Origin: JABCYV01 sp963729325
GTDB lineage: Bacteria > Acidobacteriota > Terriglobia > Terriglobales > Acidobacteriaceae
Length of the DNA: 64,000 nucleotides
Assembly (NCBI GenBank): GCA_963729325.1
Contig: CAVSNS010000012.1
Coordinates: 5,497 to 69,496, forward strand
Direction of reading: 5' to 3'
Shown: positions 18,869 to 28,877 of the stretch, in pieces
How positions within the stretch are numbered: position 1 is the stretch's first letter
Layout of the letters: each line of letters opens with the position of its first letter
The notes under the pieces: generated by a model
Database searches by the model: none
Seen by the model: the letters and a program-made list of their open reading frames with translations, nothing else
What the model was told of the DNA's origin: nothing
Translations under genes and position numbers: made by a program

Positions 18869-19108
18869 ATGATGGCCATGAAGGAGCGATTTTCCAGTAC
18901 CGAACTGACGGCTCTGCGGAACGATCTGTTACAGGGCGGTTTGATCGATTCGCGCGAAGCCGCCGAACTCTTGCAGGTCTTCCTGATGGGACGTGGCTAT
19001 GGAGTGTCGCCCCAAGCGGCTAGGGATGCAGTCGGTCGCGTAGAGATGTCGGGTTGCTCTTTGCCTGTCCTGGAACATGAACTGGAGAACCTGGCGTTAG
19101 TCATGTAG
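18869..19108 (+). CDS. Small hypothetical protein
   Basis: 79 residues, not recognised. A strong GGAGG at 18857-18861 precedes a cluster of in-frame starts (GTG 18866, ATG 18869, 18872, 18878); 18869-18872 has the best spacing. The sequence is helical (ELTALRNDLLQGGLIDSREA) with a possible helix-turn-helix feel but no clear motif. A strong terminator follows about 115 bases later. The 280 bases upstream contain no gene, only a short AACCC/GGGTT hairpin near 18680. Confidence 0.55.
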   Translation: MMAMKERFSSTELTALRNDLLQGGLIDSREAAELLQVFLMGRGYGVSPQAARDAVGRVEMSGCSLPVLEHELENLALVM

Positions 19109-19223
19109 CGGTGACAAACGGCGCAGGCCGCCACCAGGGCGCCATTATTGGACGCTGCGGTGGACGATGAAATTCGCGGGGACCTCGGAACCAAGTCGAT
19201 CCCCGAAATAGTAAGACGAGGTA

Positions 19224-19252
19224 AGCCGGGCCAACCAGCCCGGCTTTTCGTT
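19224..19252 (+). terminator. Rho-independent terminator
   Basis: AGCCGGGC and GCCCGGCT form a perfect 8-bp GC-rich stem with a six-base loop, followed by TTTCGTTT. It terminates the small gene ending at 19108. The rest of 19109-19421 shows no gene. Confidence 0.85.
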
Positions 19253-19421
19253 TGCCATCGACTAAGAGCTTCTTGACTTCCCACGTCAAGGTATGTAGAA
19301 GGTTCCAAACTCGAAGGCCCTCCGTTCGACTCAACTTCAGCTGCCCATTTCTGCAGTGAAAAGAAAGAGGCGCAATTGACCAGACCACCGCTGAATATCC
19401 CCTCGAACCTGTGTTTTCACG

Positions 19422-20663
19422 GTGGTGGTGGCCCTGGTCTTGCGGTTGGGTGTGGTGGGGTTTTTGTACCCTGAACACCTCAATCCGGATCGCGGCTTCT
19501 GGCGATTTGCCGGGGAAGCGGGGAAGATTGCGCAATCCCTCGTCGAGGGCCGGGGTTTTGGCAGTCCCTTCTTTGCGGATACCGGGCCGACAGCGCTAAT
19601 GCCACCCGTCTATCCCTACCTTATCGCAGGCGTTTTCGAATTCTTTGGGACTTATACCAAGGCCTCCGCGCTGGTGATGTTGTCTCTCGACAGCCTGTTC
19701 TCCGCGCTGACTTGCTTGCCCATATTCTTCATCGCCAGAAAATGCTTCGGCGATCGCGTGGCCGTGATCGCGGCCTGGACTTGGGCATTCTTTCCCTACG
19801 CCATCTATTTTTCGGCGGACTTCATCTGGCCGACGGTGCTTACTACTCTACTGCTCAGCCTTCTTTTCCTGATGGTTTTGCATCTCGCAAGTTCGTCACG
19901 GCTTTCACTCTGGCTTGGCTTTGGTTTGCTAAGCGGCCTGGCGACACTCACCGAGCCGATCGTGCTTTCGGTATTGCCCCTGCTGGGCGGATGGGCCTGC
20001 TATCGCCTGCATCGGAAGAAGCAACGATGGATTCCTTCCGCAGCCGCGGCGGCATTGGCATTGGCCGCTTTCATCTCTCCTTGGTTCATCCGCAACTATC
20101 GCACCTTCCACAAGCCCATTCTTTTCCGAGACAATTTCGGCCTCGAGCTTTATGTCGGAAACAATGGCGTCAGTTGGCATTGGGCTTCTCCCGGGATTCA
20201 TCCTTCAGCCAGCAAAACAGAGTGGCAGGAGTTCGTTTCGCTCGGCGAGCTTGGTTACATGGCGCGCAAGCAGCATCAGGCCGCTGAGTTCATCAACAGC
20301 CACCGCGGCTGGTTTATCTGGATGTCGCTGCGGAGAGCAGTTTACTTCTGGACCAACTTCTGGAGCCTTGACCGCCGCTATCTGGCCGAGGAACCGTTCG
20401 ATCCCTTCAATATTTTCTTTTCGACCGCATTGACCGTCCTGGCGCTGGCTGGGCTTAGGCGCGCATTTCGAAGGAGACTTACTGTGGCAGTGCCCTACGC
20501 CATCGTCCTGTTTTTCTTTCCCGTGACTTACTACATCACTCATATGCAGGACTACTACCGCCGTCCCATTGATCCCTTTTTCGTCATACTGGCGGTCTAC
20601 GGCCTTACCCCGCGCGGGCGATTGCCGGAGCAGCCCGGGGGAATCCGTCAGGACTATTCGTAG
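19422..20663 (+). CDS. Glycosyltransferase family 39-like membrane protein
   Basis: 413 residues with about ten membrane helices. The pattern fits the dolichyl-phosphate-mannose mannosyltransferase-like (GT39/PMT) clan: a first loop with an acidic region (HLNPDRGFWRFAGEAGKIAQ), MPPVYPYLIAGVFEFFG, ACYRLHRKKQRWIPSAA and a periplasmic RNYRTFHKPILFRDNFG motif. Probably transfers a sugar from a polyprenyl carrier to a lipid or protein in the envelope. The start is uncertain (GTG 19422). Its 3' end overlaps the convergent permease gene by ten bases. Confidence 0.8.
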   Translation: MVVALVLRLGVVGFLYPEHLNPDRGFWRFAGEAGKIAQSLVEGRGFGSPFFADTGPTALMPPVYPYLIAGVFEFFGTYTKASALVMLSLDSLFSALTCLPIFFIARKCFGDRVAVIAAWTWAFFPYAIYFSADFIWPTVLTTLLLSLLFLMVLHLASSSRLSLWLGFGLLSGLATLTEPIVLSVLPLLGGWACYRLHRKKQRWIPSAAAAALALAAFISPWFIRNYRTFHKPILFRDNFGLELYVGNNGVSWHWASPGIHPSASKTEWQEFVSLGELGYMARKQHQAAEFINSHRGWFIWMSLRRAVYFWTNFWSLDRRYLAEEPFDPFNIFFSTALTVLALAGLRRAFRRRLTVAVPYAIVLFFFPVTYYITHMQDYYRRPIDPFFVILAVYGLTPRGRLPEQPGGIRQDYS

Positions 20664-21901
20664 CGCAGGCTCTCTACTGGATCCAATTGGGCGGCGCGGG
20701 CAGCGGGAACGGTCCCGAAGAGGATACCCACCAGCGAAGAGACCACAATCGCGACCACGGCGGACATCCCCGATATAGGGATGCGGTATTCGGTAAAGAA
20801 GCGTACAGAAAAGGGCAAAGCCAGGCCGATAACGACTCCAGCGAAGCCTCCGATCAATGAGATCAGGATGGCCTCGGAAAGAAACTGAAAGCGAATTTCG
20901 CGGCTGGTCGCGCCTATCGCTTTACGGATGCCAATTTCGCGGATGCGGGCGCTGACCGTGGCTAGCATGATGTTCATGATGCCGATCCCGCTCACGATCA
21001 GCACCACCGTGGCTACTAACAGCAGCACAACTGTCAGCGCATTTGCGGTTTTCTCGGCGACGGCCACTAGTTGCGTCAGGTTGGCTACGTTGTACACCGA
21101 CTCGGCGCGGTGTCGGGACTGAATCACGTGTCTGATCTGCTCCGTAGCTGGTACCACCATGGAGGGATCGGCTACCGAGAAATAGATCTGCTTGATGGCT
21201 GGCGTGTCGCTGAAGTAGCGGCCCACGGTGTATGGAATCGCCATGGTGTTATCGATTACTTCGGATTGTCCAAAGGTGTCAACTCGCTCCTTGAACGTCC
21301 CAATAATGGTGAAGGGAAGCCCGTTGAGCTTGACCACCTTGCCAATTGCTTCCTCAACGGAACCGTAGACCTGTTCCGCCATTTTTTGCGTGATCACGCC
21401 CACTTTGTTATGGGCCTGCTCGTCCTGAGCATCAAAAAATCTTCCCGAAAGGACTACCAGGTTGCGCACGACGCGATACTCAGGATAGACACCGAGAATC
21501 AGGATATCGCGCTCTTTTCCATTACCGACTGGGATCCGTTCGTCAAGCTGGAGCACGGGAGACGCGGCCACGATGCCTGGCACCTGCGCTTGCGCAGCTT
21601 GCATGTCATCCAAAGTCAGAGGGTCGGGCGAGGTGTTGGTGATGCGCTGGCCCCCACCCTGGTATTCGGCGTAAATGAGGTTGGCTCCGATGCCCTGAAT
21701 CAGGCTCAGGACATACTGCTTTCCGGTGAGCCCGATCGTGACCACGAGGATCAGCGATGCAGTGCCGATCACCATACCCAGCGCGGTCAGCATAAAACGA
21801 ATCGTGTTGCTGCGGAACGTGTCGTAGGCGAAGCTTACGACCTCGCTCAGGCACAGTGTGGGCGGACGTCGGGCCGGCGCTATTGAAGTGCTGGTTGCCA
21901 T
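20654..21901 (-). CDS. MacB-like ABC transporter permease
   Basis: 415 residues. Layout: N-terminal membrane helix (TIRFMLTALGMVIGTASLIL), a large MacB periplasmic core domain, then three C-terminal helices with the FtsX signature region (REIGIRKAIGATSREIRFQF) and the closing AARAAQLDPVESLRYE. By family it works with a separate ATPase and an adaptor to export lipoproteins, peptides or antibiotics. Neither partner is adjacent. Confidence 0.9.
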   Translation of the reverse strand: MATSTSIAPARRPPTLCLSEVVSFAYDTFRSNTIRFMLTALGMVIGTASLILVVTIGLTGKQYVLSLIQGIGANLIYAEYQGGGQRITNTSPDPLTLDDMQAAQAQVPGIVAASPVLQLDERIPVGNGKERDILILGVYPEYRVVRNLVVLSGRFFDAQDEQAHNKVGVITQKMAEQVYGSVEEAIGKVVKLNGLPFTIIGTFKERVDTFGQSEVIDNTMAIPYTVGRYFSDTPAIKQIYFSVADPSMVVPATEQIRHVIQSRHRAESVYNVANLTQLVAVAEKTANALTVVLLLVATVVLIVSGIGIMNIMLATVSARIREIGIRKAIGATSREIRFQFLSEAILISLIGGFAGVVIGLALPFSVRFFTEYRIPISGMSAVVAIVVSSLVGILFGTVPAARAAQLDPVESLRYE

Positions 21902-21979
21902 CTTTAAGTTAGATGCTACGCCCAGGCTGGAAGCCGCGCAACGATTCCGGTGTTACTTCCGATTTGACAACGATAGCAT

Positions 21980-23491
21980 TTGCCCTTCCTGGTACACGCT
22001 TGTTACATTCTTGACACTCGGAGCGGCTGGGGCCAGGGAGACTATCTGAAAGTAAAAGAGATCCTCCTTCTCCTATTCCTGACTGCAGTGGCGCTGCTTG
22101 TTCACGGCTATCATCCTGGTGCCGAGGACGCCGAAATTTACCTTCCCGGCGTGCAAAAGATTCTACGTCCGGAACTCTTTCCTTTCGACTCGCAATTTTT
22201 CGAATCGCATGCGCACTTGACCCTGTTTCCAAATCTGATCGCTGCATCAGTAAGAGTCACTCACCTGCCACTCGAAACGGCGCTCATGATATGGCAAGTG
22301 GCTTCCATCTTTTTGCTGTTGCTGGCTTGCTGGCGGTTAAGTGGCAAGTGCTTCACTGATCCGAAAGCCCGATGGGCGGGCGTTGCTCTGGTAGCGGCAC
22401 TTCTGACCTTGCCGGTGGCTGGGACTGCTCTCTACATCCTCGACCAGTACGTCAATCCGCGGAACCTGGCTACGTTCGCCGCGATCTTTGCGATTGTCGA
22501 TGTGTTGGACGAAAAATACGTATGGGCCGGGATCTGGCTCGCCTTCGCCGCAAGCATGCATCCGCTTATGGCGGTCTTCACTCTTTCCTATTGCGCTCTG
22601 CTGGTCGCAATGAAAAAACTGCGTTTGGGCTTGGCTGGTCTCGCGTGCCTGTTGCCCTTCGGGATTTCATTCCAGCGGCCTTCCGAGGCCTATCGCCAGG
22701 CATCTCTTTATCATGCCTTTCATTACATCCAGAATTGGCAATGGTACGAATGGTTGGGCATCGTTGGGCCCATCCCACTTTTATGGTTGCTTGCGCGGTG
22801 GGCGCGAGCGAAGCAATTGCGCAACCTGGATCTGACCTGCCGGGCGCTTGTCATCTATGACTTGGTCTACTTTGCCGCGGCCTTGATAGTGTCGCTCCCG
22901 GCGCGCTTTGGAAGCCTGGCCCGCTTGCAGCCGTTGCGCAGCCTGCATCTGCTCTACGTTCTGTTCATTTTGTTTGCTGGCGGATTTCTAGGTCAATGTG
23001 TGCTAAAGAACCGACTGTGGCGATGGCTAGTGCTATTTCTTCCTTTGTGCTCGGGTATGTTCCTCGCCCAACGCACACTTTTCGCGGATAGTCGCCATCT
23101 TGAGTGGCCCGGCACCAGGCCAACAAATCCTTGGGTGGAGGCTTTTCTTTGGATTCGGCAGAACACTCCAGTTGACGCCATTTTCGCGCTGGATCCCCTC
23201 TACATGCGGATTCCCGGGGAGGACGCTCAAGGTTTTCGCGCTATCGCGCAACGCAGCATGCTAGCGGACGCCATTAAGGATAGCGGTGCGGTATCGATGT
23301 TCCCTCCATTGGCGGAAGAATGGTTTAAGCAAGTGCAAGCACAGAGCGGCTGGAAAAGCTTTCAAATGCAGGATTTCCACCGCCTGCAGACTGAATACGG
23401 CGTGACCTGGGTGGTACTGCAGCAACCGGGTTTAGTCGGGCTCCATTGCCCATATCAGAACTCAGCCGCGTTGGTCTGCCGGCTGAATTAA
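21980..23491 (+). CDS. Hypothetical polytopic membrane protein
   Basis: Up to 503 residues with about ten membrane helices and a periplasmic C-terminal domain of ~130 residues. No named family recognised; the overall plan (helices, then a soluble domain containing LWIRQNTPVDAIFALDPLYM) resembles glycosyltransferase-C-like envelope proteins. The first ~22 residues from the TTG at 21980 are not convincing. Translation may start closer to KVKEILLLLFLTAVALLVHG near 22047. Confidence 0.65.
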   Translation: MPFLVHACYILDTRSGWGQGDYLKVKEILLLLFLTAVALLVHGYHPGAEDAEIYLPGVQKILRPELFPFDSQFFESHAHLTLFPNLIAASVRVTHLPLETALMIWQVASIFLLLLACWRLSGKCFTDPKARWAGVALVAALLTLPVAGTALYILDQYVNPRNLATFAAIFAIVDVLDEKYVWAGIWLAFAASMHPLMAVFTLSYCALLVAMKKLRLGLAGLACLLPFGISFQRPSEAYRQASLYHAFHYIQNWQWYEWLGIVGPIPLLWLLARWARAKQLRNLDLTCRALVIYDLVYFAAALIVSLPARFGSLARLQPLRSLHLLYVLFILFAGGFLGQCVLKNRLWRWLVLFLPLCSGMFLAQRTLFADSRHLEWPGTRPTNPWVEAFLWIRQNTPVDAIFALDPLYMRIPGEDAQGFRAIAQRSMLADAIKDSGAVSMFPPLAEEWFKQVQAQSGWKSFQMQDFHRLQTEYGVTWVVLQQPGLVGLHCPYQNSAALVCRLN

Positions 23492-23576
23492 GTTCGCCAC
23501 GGGCACAATTGTTGACTTCCCTGTAAGATAAGGCTGCATCTAACAAAACATCCCAGACTGTGGAGGACAATGGCTG

Positions 23577-24444
23577 ATGTCTTGTGCGCCGGCTGTGGCG
23601 AATCAAATCTTGTTGTTCCCTTATTCAAAGCAGAGTTCGGAATTATCCGCTCTGAGCCGGCGGTATCAAGACAATAGTCCTTTCCCTCACATCCGTCTCA
23701 CGGATTTCCTTGATCCCGAAGTCGCTGGCGCGATGGCGGAGGAATTCCCGGATCCTGGCACCGAAGCCTGGACCCACTACAAGCATCACAATGAAAACAA
23801 ACTTGGACTGGCCAAGCGGGACCTTTTCCCTCCCCACATCGGCGAAGTGACCGACGGGCTGAATTCGACAGAGTTTGTCAGCTGGCTTTCCGAGTTGACC
23901 GGCATTCCCGGCTTGGTCGCGGATCCCAGCTTGGCGGGCGGCGGCCTACACCAGTCGGGACGCGGCGGTTTTCTGAATCTTCATACTGACTTCAGCAACC
24001 ACCACTACCAGAAGAACTGGTGCCGACGGGTAAACCTGATTCTTTACCTGAATCCTGATTGGCAAGAGGAGTGGGGCGGCGCCATTGAATTCTGGGAAAA
24101 ATCGATGCGCTGTTGCGCTGCGAAATATCCTCCCCTCTTCAATCATGCCGTGATTTTCACCACCTGCGAAGGATCCTTCCACGGATTTCCCGATCCGTTG
24201 CAATGTCCGGCAAATGTCTCGCGCAAGAGTCTGGCTCTCTATTACTACACGGTGGAACCGAATGCGCAGTCCGGCTGGCCGATCGACCGACTATCGCGCC
24301 CGGCCTGGTGATGGCCTGGTCGAATCCGCGTTGATCTGGCTGGACAAGGAAGCCGTAGACCTATATTCGCGAGCCAAGGCCCGCTTTGGATTCTCCGACA
24401 AATTTGCCAGCAAGGTTCTGGGACTGATCTCAAAGGAAAAGTAG
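23577..24444 (+). CDS. 2OG-Fe(II) oxygenase, frameshifted near the end
   Basis: Iron/2-oxoglutarate dioxygenase of the prolyl-hydroxylase-like type. The double-stranded beta-helix shows the HxD pair in GFLNLHTDFSNH and the distal His in CEGSFHGFPDPLQ. The ATG at 23577 has GGAGG ten bases upstream. The first frame ends in a TGA at 24309-24311. The true C-terminus lies one frame away (RSTDYRARPGDGLVESALIW ... ASKVLGLISKEK), so a single-base error near 24283 is likely. Function probably protein or small-molecule hydroxylation in cell-envelope polysaccharide context. Confidence 0.8.
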
Positions 24445-24451
24445 CTGCGAC

Positions 24452-25256
24452 CTAACGCCGTCCTCCGGCGGTGCCGCGCGCATAGTAAGTCGCGTAGCCC
24501 GGCTCCAGCCGGCGCCCCTTAGCACTGAAGATCCGGAAACGCGCTACACCCATCCTCTCCAACGCAAACTGCAGCGTGGTCCAAAGAACGCCAAAACCAT
24601 AAGTCACGCTGCGCCGGAAGTTTATCGAAGACGCCTCCTCGAAGTACTTGGTGGGGCATGAGACTTCACCGATGCGGAAACCGAAATGCGCGCACTGGGC
24701 CAGCATCTGATTATCGAAAACGAAGTCGTCGGAGTTCTCTAGCAACGGCAGTTCCATCAGAACTTTCCGGCTGAAGCCGCGATAGCCGGTGTGATACTCG
24801 GAGAGTTTGATTCCCAGGAAAAGATTCTCGACTGCGGTCAGTAAGCGGTTGGCAATGTACTTGTAGCGTGGCATTCCGCCGCGCAGGGCCTGCCCGCCGA
24901 TAATGCGCGAACCCAGCACCACGTCGTACACGTCGTATGCCACCATGCTGGCCATGGCAGTGACTAGTAGAGGGCGTGTACTGATAGTCCGGATGCAGCA
25001 TGATGACCACGTCCGCCCCGTCGGCTAGAGCTTCGCGGTAGCAGGTCTGCTGATTGCGTCCGTATCCATAATTCTGATCGTGAATGAAAGTATGGAGCCC
25101 CAGTTGGTGAGCGACTTCAATCGTCCGGTCTGAGCTGTGATCGTCCACCAAGATGCGGATGTCCACCAGATCCGGCAGCTCCCGCACCGTTGCTTCCAGG
25201 GTCTTCTCCGCGTTATATGCGGGCAGAACTACGGCAATGCGCTTCCCGTTAATCAT
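24452..25256 (-). CDS. Glycosyltransferase family 2, frameshifted
   Basis: Cytoplasmic GT-A fold enzyme, about 268 residues when repaired. The N-terminal frame has RIAVVLPAYNAEKTLEATV, LVDDHSSDRT and the DGADVVIMLHPDYQY nucleotide-sugar site. One extra base near 24971 moves the rest to another frame: MASMVAYDVYDVVLGSRIIG, the acceptor region KLSEYHTGYRGFSRKVL and DDFVFDNQMLAQ. It resembles dolichyl-phosphate/polyprenyl-phosphate glycosyltransferases but lacks C-terminal membrane helices. Confidence 0.82.
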
Positions 25257-25435
25257 TCTTTCTCTCCGGAATACTAGCAGGCTCAGCCCGCAGTACGCTA
25301 AGAGACCATGATAACCTGCCCGCTTCGTTTATCCGACTTGCGGAGATCTGTAACGGCACGACCCATTCTTGCGTTCTTTACTAGGGTTAGAGCGACATTC
25401 TTGGCGTACTTTGTTGGTAAACTACAATTACCGCA

Positions 25436-26847
25436 ATGCCAGAGAAACGCACGCTTTTCGAGAAAGTCTGGGACGAGCATGTGGTGTGCGCCCCTCCCGA
25501 GCAATCTCCCCTGCTGTATATCGACCTCCATTTGGTCCACGAAGTTACTTCGCCGCAGGCATTCGATGGGTTGCGGGTCGCAGGCCGGCGGGTGCGTCAA
25601 CCGAAGCGCACCGTCGCCACCGTAGATCACAATATTCCCACTACGCCGCGAGGCCTGCCCATCACGGATGCCATCGCCGCCCGGCAGATTCAAGCCTTGC
25701 AGCAGAATTGCAAAGAGTTCGGCGTTACCCTGTTCGACATCGATTCTCCCGACCAGGGGATCGTGCATGTGATCGGTCCCGAGCTAGGGCTGACGCAGCC
25801 GGGCATGACGATCGTTTGCGGCGACAGTCATACCAGCACGCACGGCGCAGTCGGGGCCCTGGCCTTCGGCATTGGAACCTCTGAAGTAGAGCACGTGCTG
25901 GCTACGCAGTGTCTGCCTCAGCGCAAGCCGAAATCCATGCTGATCGATGTGAGTGGCAGGCTGGCGGAGGGAGTCACGGCGAAAGATTTGGCCCTGGGCA
26001 TCATCGGGCAGATCGGAACCGACGGTGCGACCGGACACGTGATCGAATACGCGGGTGAAGCTGTGCGGGCGCTCTCGATGGAAGGCCGCATGACGCTTTG
26101 CAATATGAGTATCGAGGCTGGGGCCCGCGCGGGTATGGTCGCGCCCGATGAAACTACTTTCGCTTATATCAAGGGACGCCGCTTCGCGCCGAGGGATGGC
26201 GAATGGGAGAAGGCTCTCACTCGCTGGCGCACCTTGCCTTCTGATCCGGTGCGCACTACGACAAGCTTGTGGAGATTGACGCCTCGAAACTCGCTCCCTT
26301 TGTGACCTGGGGCACCAATCCGGGCATGGTGGTCCCGGTCAGCGGCCGCGTGCCGGATTTGACTGATTGGAAGACCGACGCCGATCGCGGCGCTTTTCAG
26401 CGCATGCTCGAATACATGGGACTGCAGCCGGGAACTCGCATGGAAGAGATCTCGGTGGATCGGGTGTTCATCGGCTCTTGTACCAACTCACGGTTGGAGG
26501 ACTTGCGGGCCGCCGCCCGCGTTGCCCGTGGATATCACGTTAACCCCAAGGTTCGTGCCATGGTCGTGCCAGGCTCGCAAGCGGTGAAGCATGCCGCGGA
26601 GCAGGAAGGTCTGCACCAGATTTTCCAGGAGGCCGGCTTCGAGTGGCGCGAATCAGGATGTTCCATGTGCCTGGGTATGAATCCCGACATTCTGCAACCG
26701 GGCGAGCGCTGCGCTTCCACCAGCAATCGAAATTTCGAGGGCCGCCAGGGCCGCGGCGGGCGCACCCACCTGGTCAGTCCCATGATGGCCGCGGCCGCCG
26801 CGATCGCCGGACACTTTACCGATATTCGCAACTGGCGTTTTCACTGA
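25436..26847 (+). CDS. leuC: 3-isopropylmalate dehydratase large subunit, frameshifted
   Basis: Aconitase-family [4Fe-4S] enzyme of leucine synthesis, about 470 residues. N-terminal MPEKRTLFEKVWDEHVV, GDSHTSTHGAVGALAFGIGT, then a missing base near 26247 breaks the frame between TLPSDP and AHYDKLVEIDASKLAPFVTW. The cluster ligands lie in RVFIGSCTNSRLEDL and SGCSMCLGMNPD. leuD follows after 24 bases. Loss of a G is the simplest repair; in an essential biosynthetic gene, an assembly error is likely. Confidence 0.92.
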
Positions 26848-26871
26848 AGCAGGACTTCGCTGAGGTAATGC

Positions 26872-27468
26872 ATGCAACCGTTTCGCGTACACAAAGGCAA
26901 AGTCGCGCCGCTCGAGCGGGCGAATGTCGATACCGACCAAATCATTCCCAAGCAGTTTCTGAAGCGAATTGAGCGTACTGGCTTTGGTGAGTTTCTGTTT
27001 TACGATTGGTGCCGCTCGCCCGATGGCAAGCTCGATCCGGCGTTTCCTCTCAACCAGTCCCGTTACGCCGGCGCGAGTGTGCTGTTGGCGGGACGGAATT
27101 TCGGTTGTGGCTCTTCGCGCGAACATGCGGTCTGGGCGCTGCAGGATTTTGGCTTCCGGACGATAATCGCACCCTCGTTCGCGGACATCTTCGCCAACAA
27201 CTGTGTTAAGAATGGCGTACTCGCCGTGGTGCTCCGTGAAGAAGAAGTAACCAAACTCTCTCATCGCGCGAGGGAAGTGCCCGATTACCAGGTCACTGTC
27301 GATCTTGAGCGACTTAGCGTGTCAGACGAGCACGCCTTCGCCGCCAGCTTCCAGATTGATAAGTTCGCCCGCCATTGTTTGCTGAACGGACTAGACGACA
27401 TCGGTCTCACCCTACAACACGAAGCCGAGATCGCAGCCTATGAATCGCGGCACCCAGTCCCGTTTTAG
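26872..27468 (+). CDS. leuD: 3-isopropylmalate dehydratase small subunit
   Basis: Swivelling domain partner of LeuC, 198 residues and intact. Seen: ERANVDTDQIIPKQFLKRIE, the strongly conserved LLAGRNFGCGSSREHAVWAL and IIAPSFADIFANNCVKNGVL. Starts 24 bases after leuC, an operon. No other leu gene is nearby. Confidence 0.95.
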   Translation: MQPFRVHKGKVAPLERANVDTDQIIPKQFLKRIERTGFGEFLFYDWCRSPDGKLDPAFPLNQSRYAGASVLLAGRNFGCGSSREHAVWALQDFGFRTIIAPSFADIFANNCVKNGVLAVVLREEEVTKLSHRAREVPDYQVTVDLERLSVSDEHAFAASFQIDKFARHCLLNGLDDIGLTLQHEAEIAAYESRHPVPF

Positions 27469-27538
27469 CTGCGACGTCGGCGCCCATCCAAATCGCGAAG
27501 TATGGGCGGATTCAAGATTGCAAGGAAGCTTCCAATTG

Positions 27539-28855
27539 ATGCCGTTGATCAGAGCTGATTCGACTGCGAAACGATTCTTCCTCTATCTTGTAGCGCTTTT
27601 TTCGATAGCCCCGCTCGCACTGGGGCAGAACAATACATCCAGTGCCGGATCGTGGTCCGGCATTCTCGTGTCCAGCAGCTGCAACGCTGACGAAGCCTTT
27701 AACGAGTCTCCCGAGTGCACCAGGAACGTGCCGGGGGCGAAGCTATCGCTGTATGACGACACAACCCGGGTGATGTACGGCCTCGAGCCGCAGAAATCCG
27801 TAGTCGCTCATCTTGGAGACGCCGTGACCGTCCGGGGGACACTCGATGGCGACACGATTCAGATCGCTTCCATCGAGTTGATGTCGATTGGACTTGCGGT
27901 CGGTCAGAAGGCTCCCGCCTTTTCGATTCGCGACCAGTTCGGCCGGACGCAAACTCTCGAGACTTTAAAAGGGACAAACGGCACCGTTCTTCTCTTTTTC
28001 CGTTCCGCTGATTGGTGACCGTTCTGCAAAGGGCAGCTGGTCCAGCTGCAAAGCGCAATCCCGCGATTCGAAAAACAAGGGGTCAAGCTGGCGGCTATCA
28101 GCTACGACACAGAAGAAATCCTGAAGTATTTTGCTGAGCGGCACAAGATCGAATACCCAATGCTCGGAGACGCGGACTCGAAGACCATCAAAGCGTATAG
28201 CGTCCTCAATCCAGAAGCTACGGGGATGCAGAAGGGCTTTGCTCGCCCGGGATACTTTTTCATCGATACGAAGGGCATCGTCCGAGAAAAGTTTTTCGAA
28301 GCAAAATATCGGGAGCGGCTAACAGGAAACAGCATTATTGCCAAACTCTTCCCGGAATTAGGCCAGGAAGTAACCGAAACGATCGAAGCGCCGAATCTTG
28401 AGCTGGCCCTCGAACAATCCGATCGCATCGCGGTTCCTGGCACTCGCGTCACCCTCGCCGCCGAACTGCGGCTGCCTCCGGATGTTCACGTATATGCGCC
28501 CGGCGCGCAGGGCTACAAGCCCATCAGGTTAGTGATCGACCTAATCCCGCAACTGGAACTCAAACCGCCAGTTTTCCCGGCGTCGAAAATTTTGTATATG
28601 CCCGCGATCAAGGAGCGCGTGCCCGTCTTCGAGGGAACATTCCGCATCAGCCAGGATGTGAGAGTGAGCTCCAGCGCAGAGTTCTGGGGCTCCCTTGGGA
28701 AGGACGGGAAAGTCTTCGAGATTTCTGGACAGCTGGACTATCAAGCTTGCGACAAAACCATGTGCTATCTGCCAAAGTCCGTTCCGGTCAAATGGCAACT
28801 GCAGGTGTTTCCCCTGGACCGCACACGCGCGCCCGAGGACATTCGACACAAATGA
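27539..28855 (+). CDS. Selenocysteine-containing AhpC/TSA peroxiredoxin fused to DsbD-N-like domain
   Basis: 438 codons in one frame with an internal TGA at 28016-28018. The ATG at 27539 opens a signal peptide (RFFLYLVALFSIAPLALG). Then comes a ~100-residue domain with paired cysteines (SSSCNADEAFNESPECT), an AhpC/TSA thioredoxin fold (VGQKAPAFSIRDQFG, TVLLFFRSADW) and, after the TGA in the same frame, PFCKGQLVQLQSAIPRFEKQ, AAISYDTEEILKYFAERHKI and GYFFIDTKGIV. The C-terminal domain ends with CDKTMCYLPKSVPVKW, as in the DsbD N-terminal family. Cysteine homologues carry DWCP[YF]CK at this spot, so codon 160 as selenocysteine gives a UxxC redox pair with Cys163. A SECIS-like hairpin follows (28033-28049). 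Probably a periplasmic thiol peroxidase or disulfide reductase. Alternative: point mutation of TGC/TGT to TGA. Confidence 0.88.
28016..28049 (+). promoter_or_regulatory. Selenocysteine UGA and SECIS-like hairpin
   Basis: The UGA codon is followed after 14 bases by GCAGCTG-GTC-CAGCTGC, a perfect 7-bp stem whose apex reads GGTC. The apex lies about 20 bases after UGA, close to the 18 bases and GGUCU apex of the Escherichia coli fdhF SECIS. This is the position SelB needs. Confidence 0.75.
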
Positions 28856-28877
28856 GTCTGCGGTCTGGAAACAAACT

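Noticed and set aside
24309..24311. TGA in the 2OG-Fe(II) oxygenase as a third selenocysteine
   Set aside because: Homology after the stop continues one frame away (RSTDYRARPGDG), and the position is not a redox cysteine.
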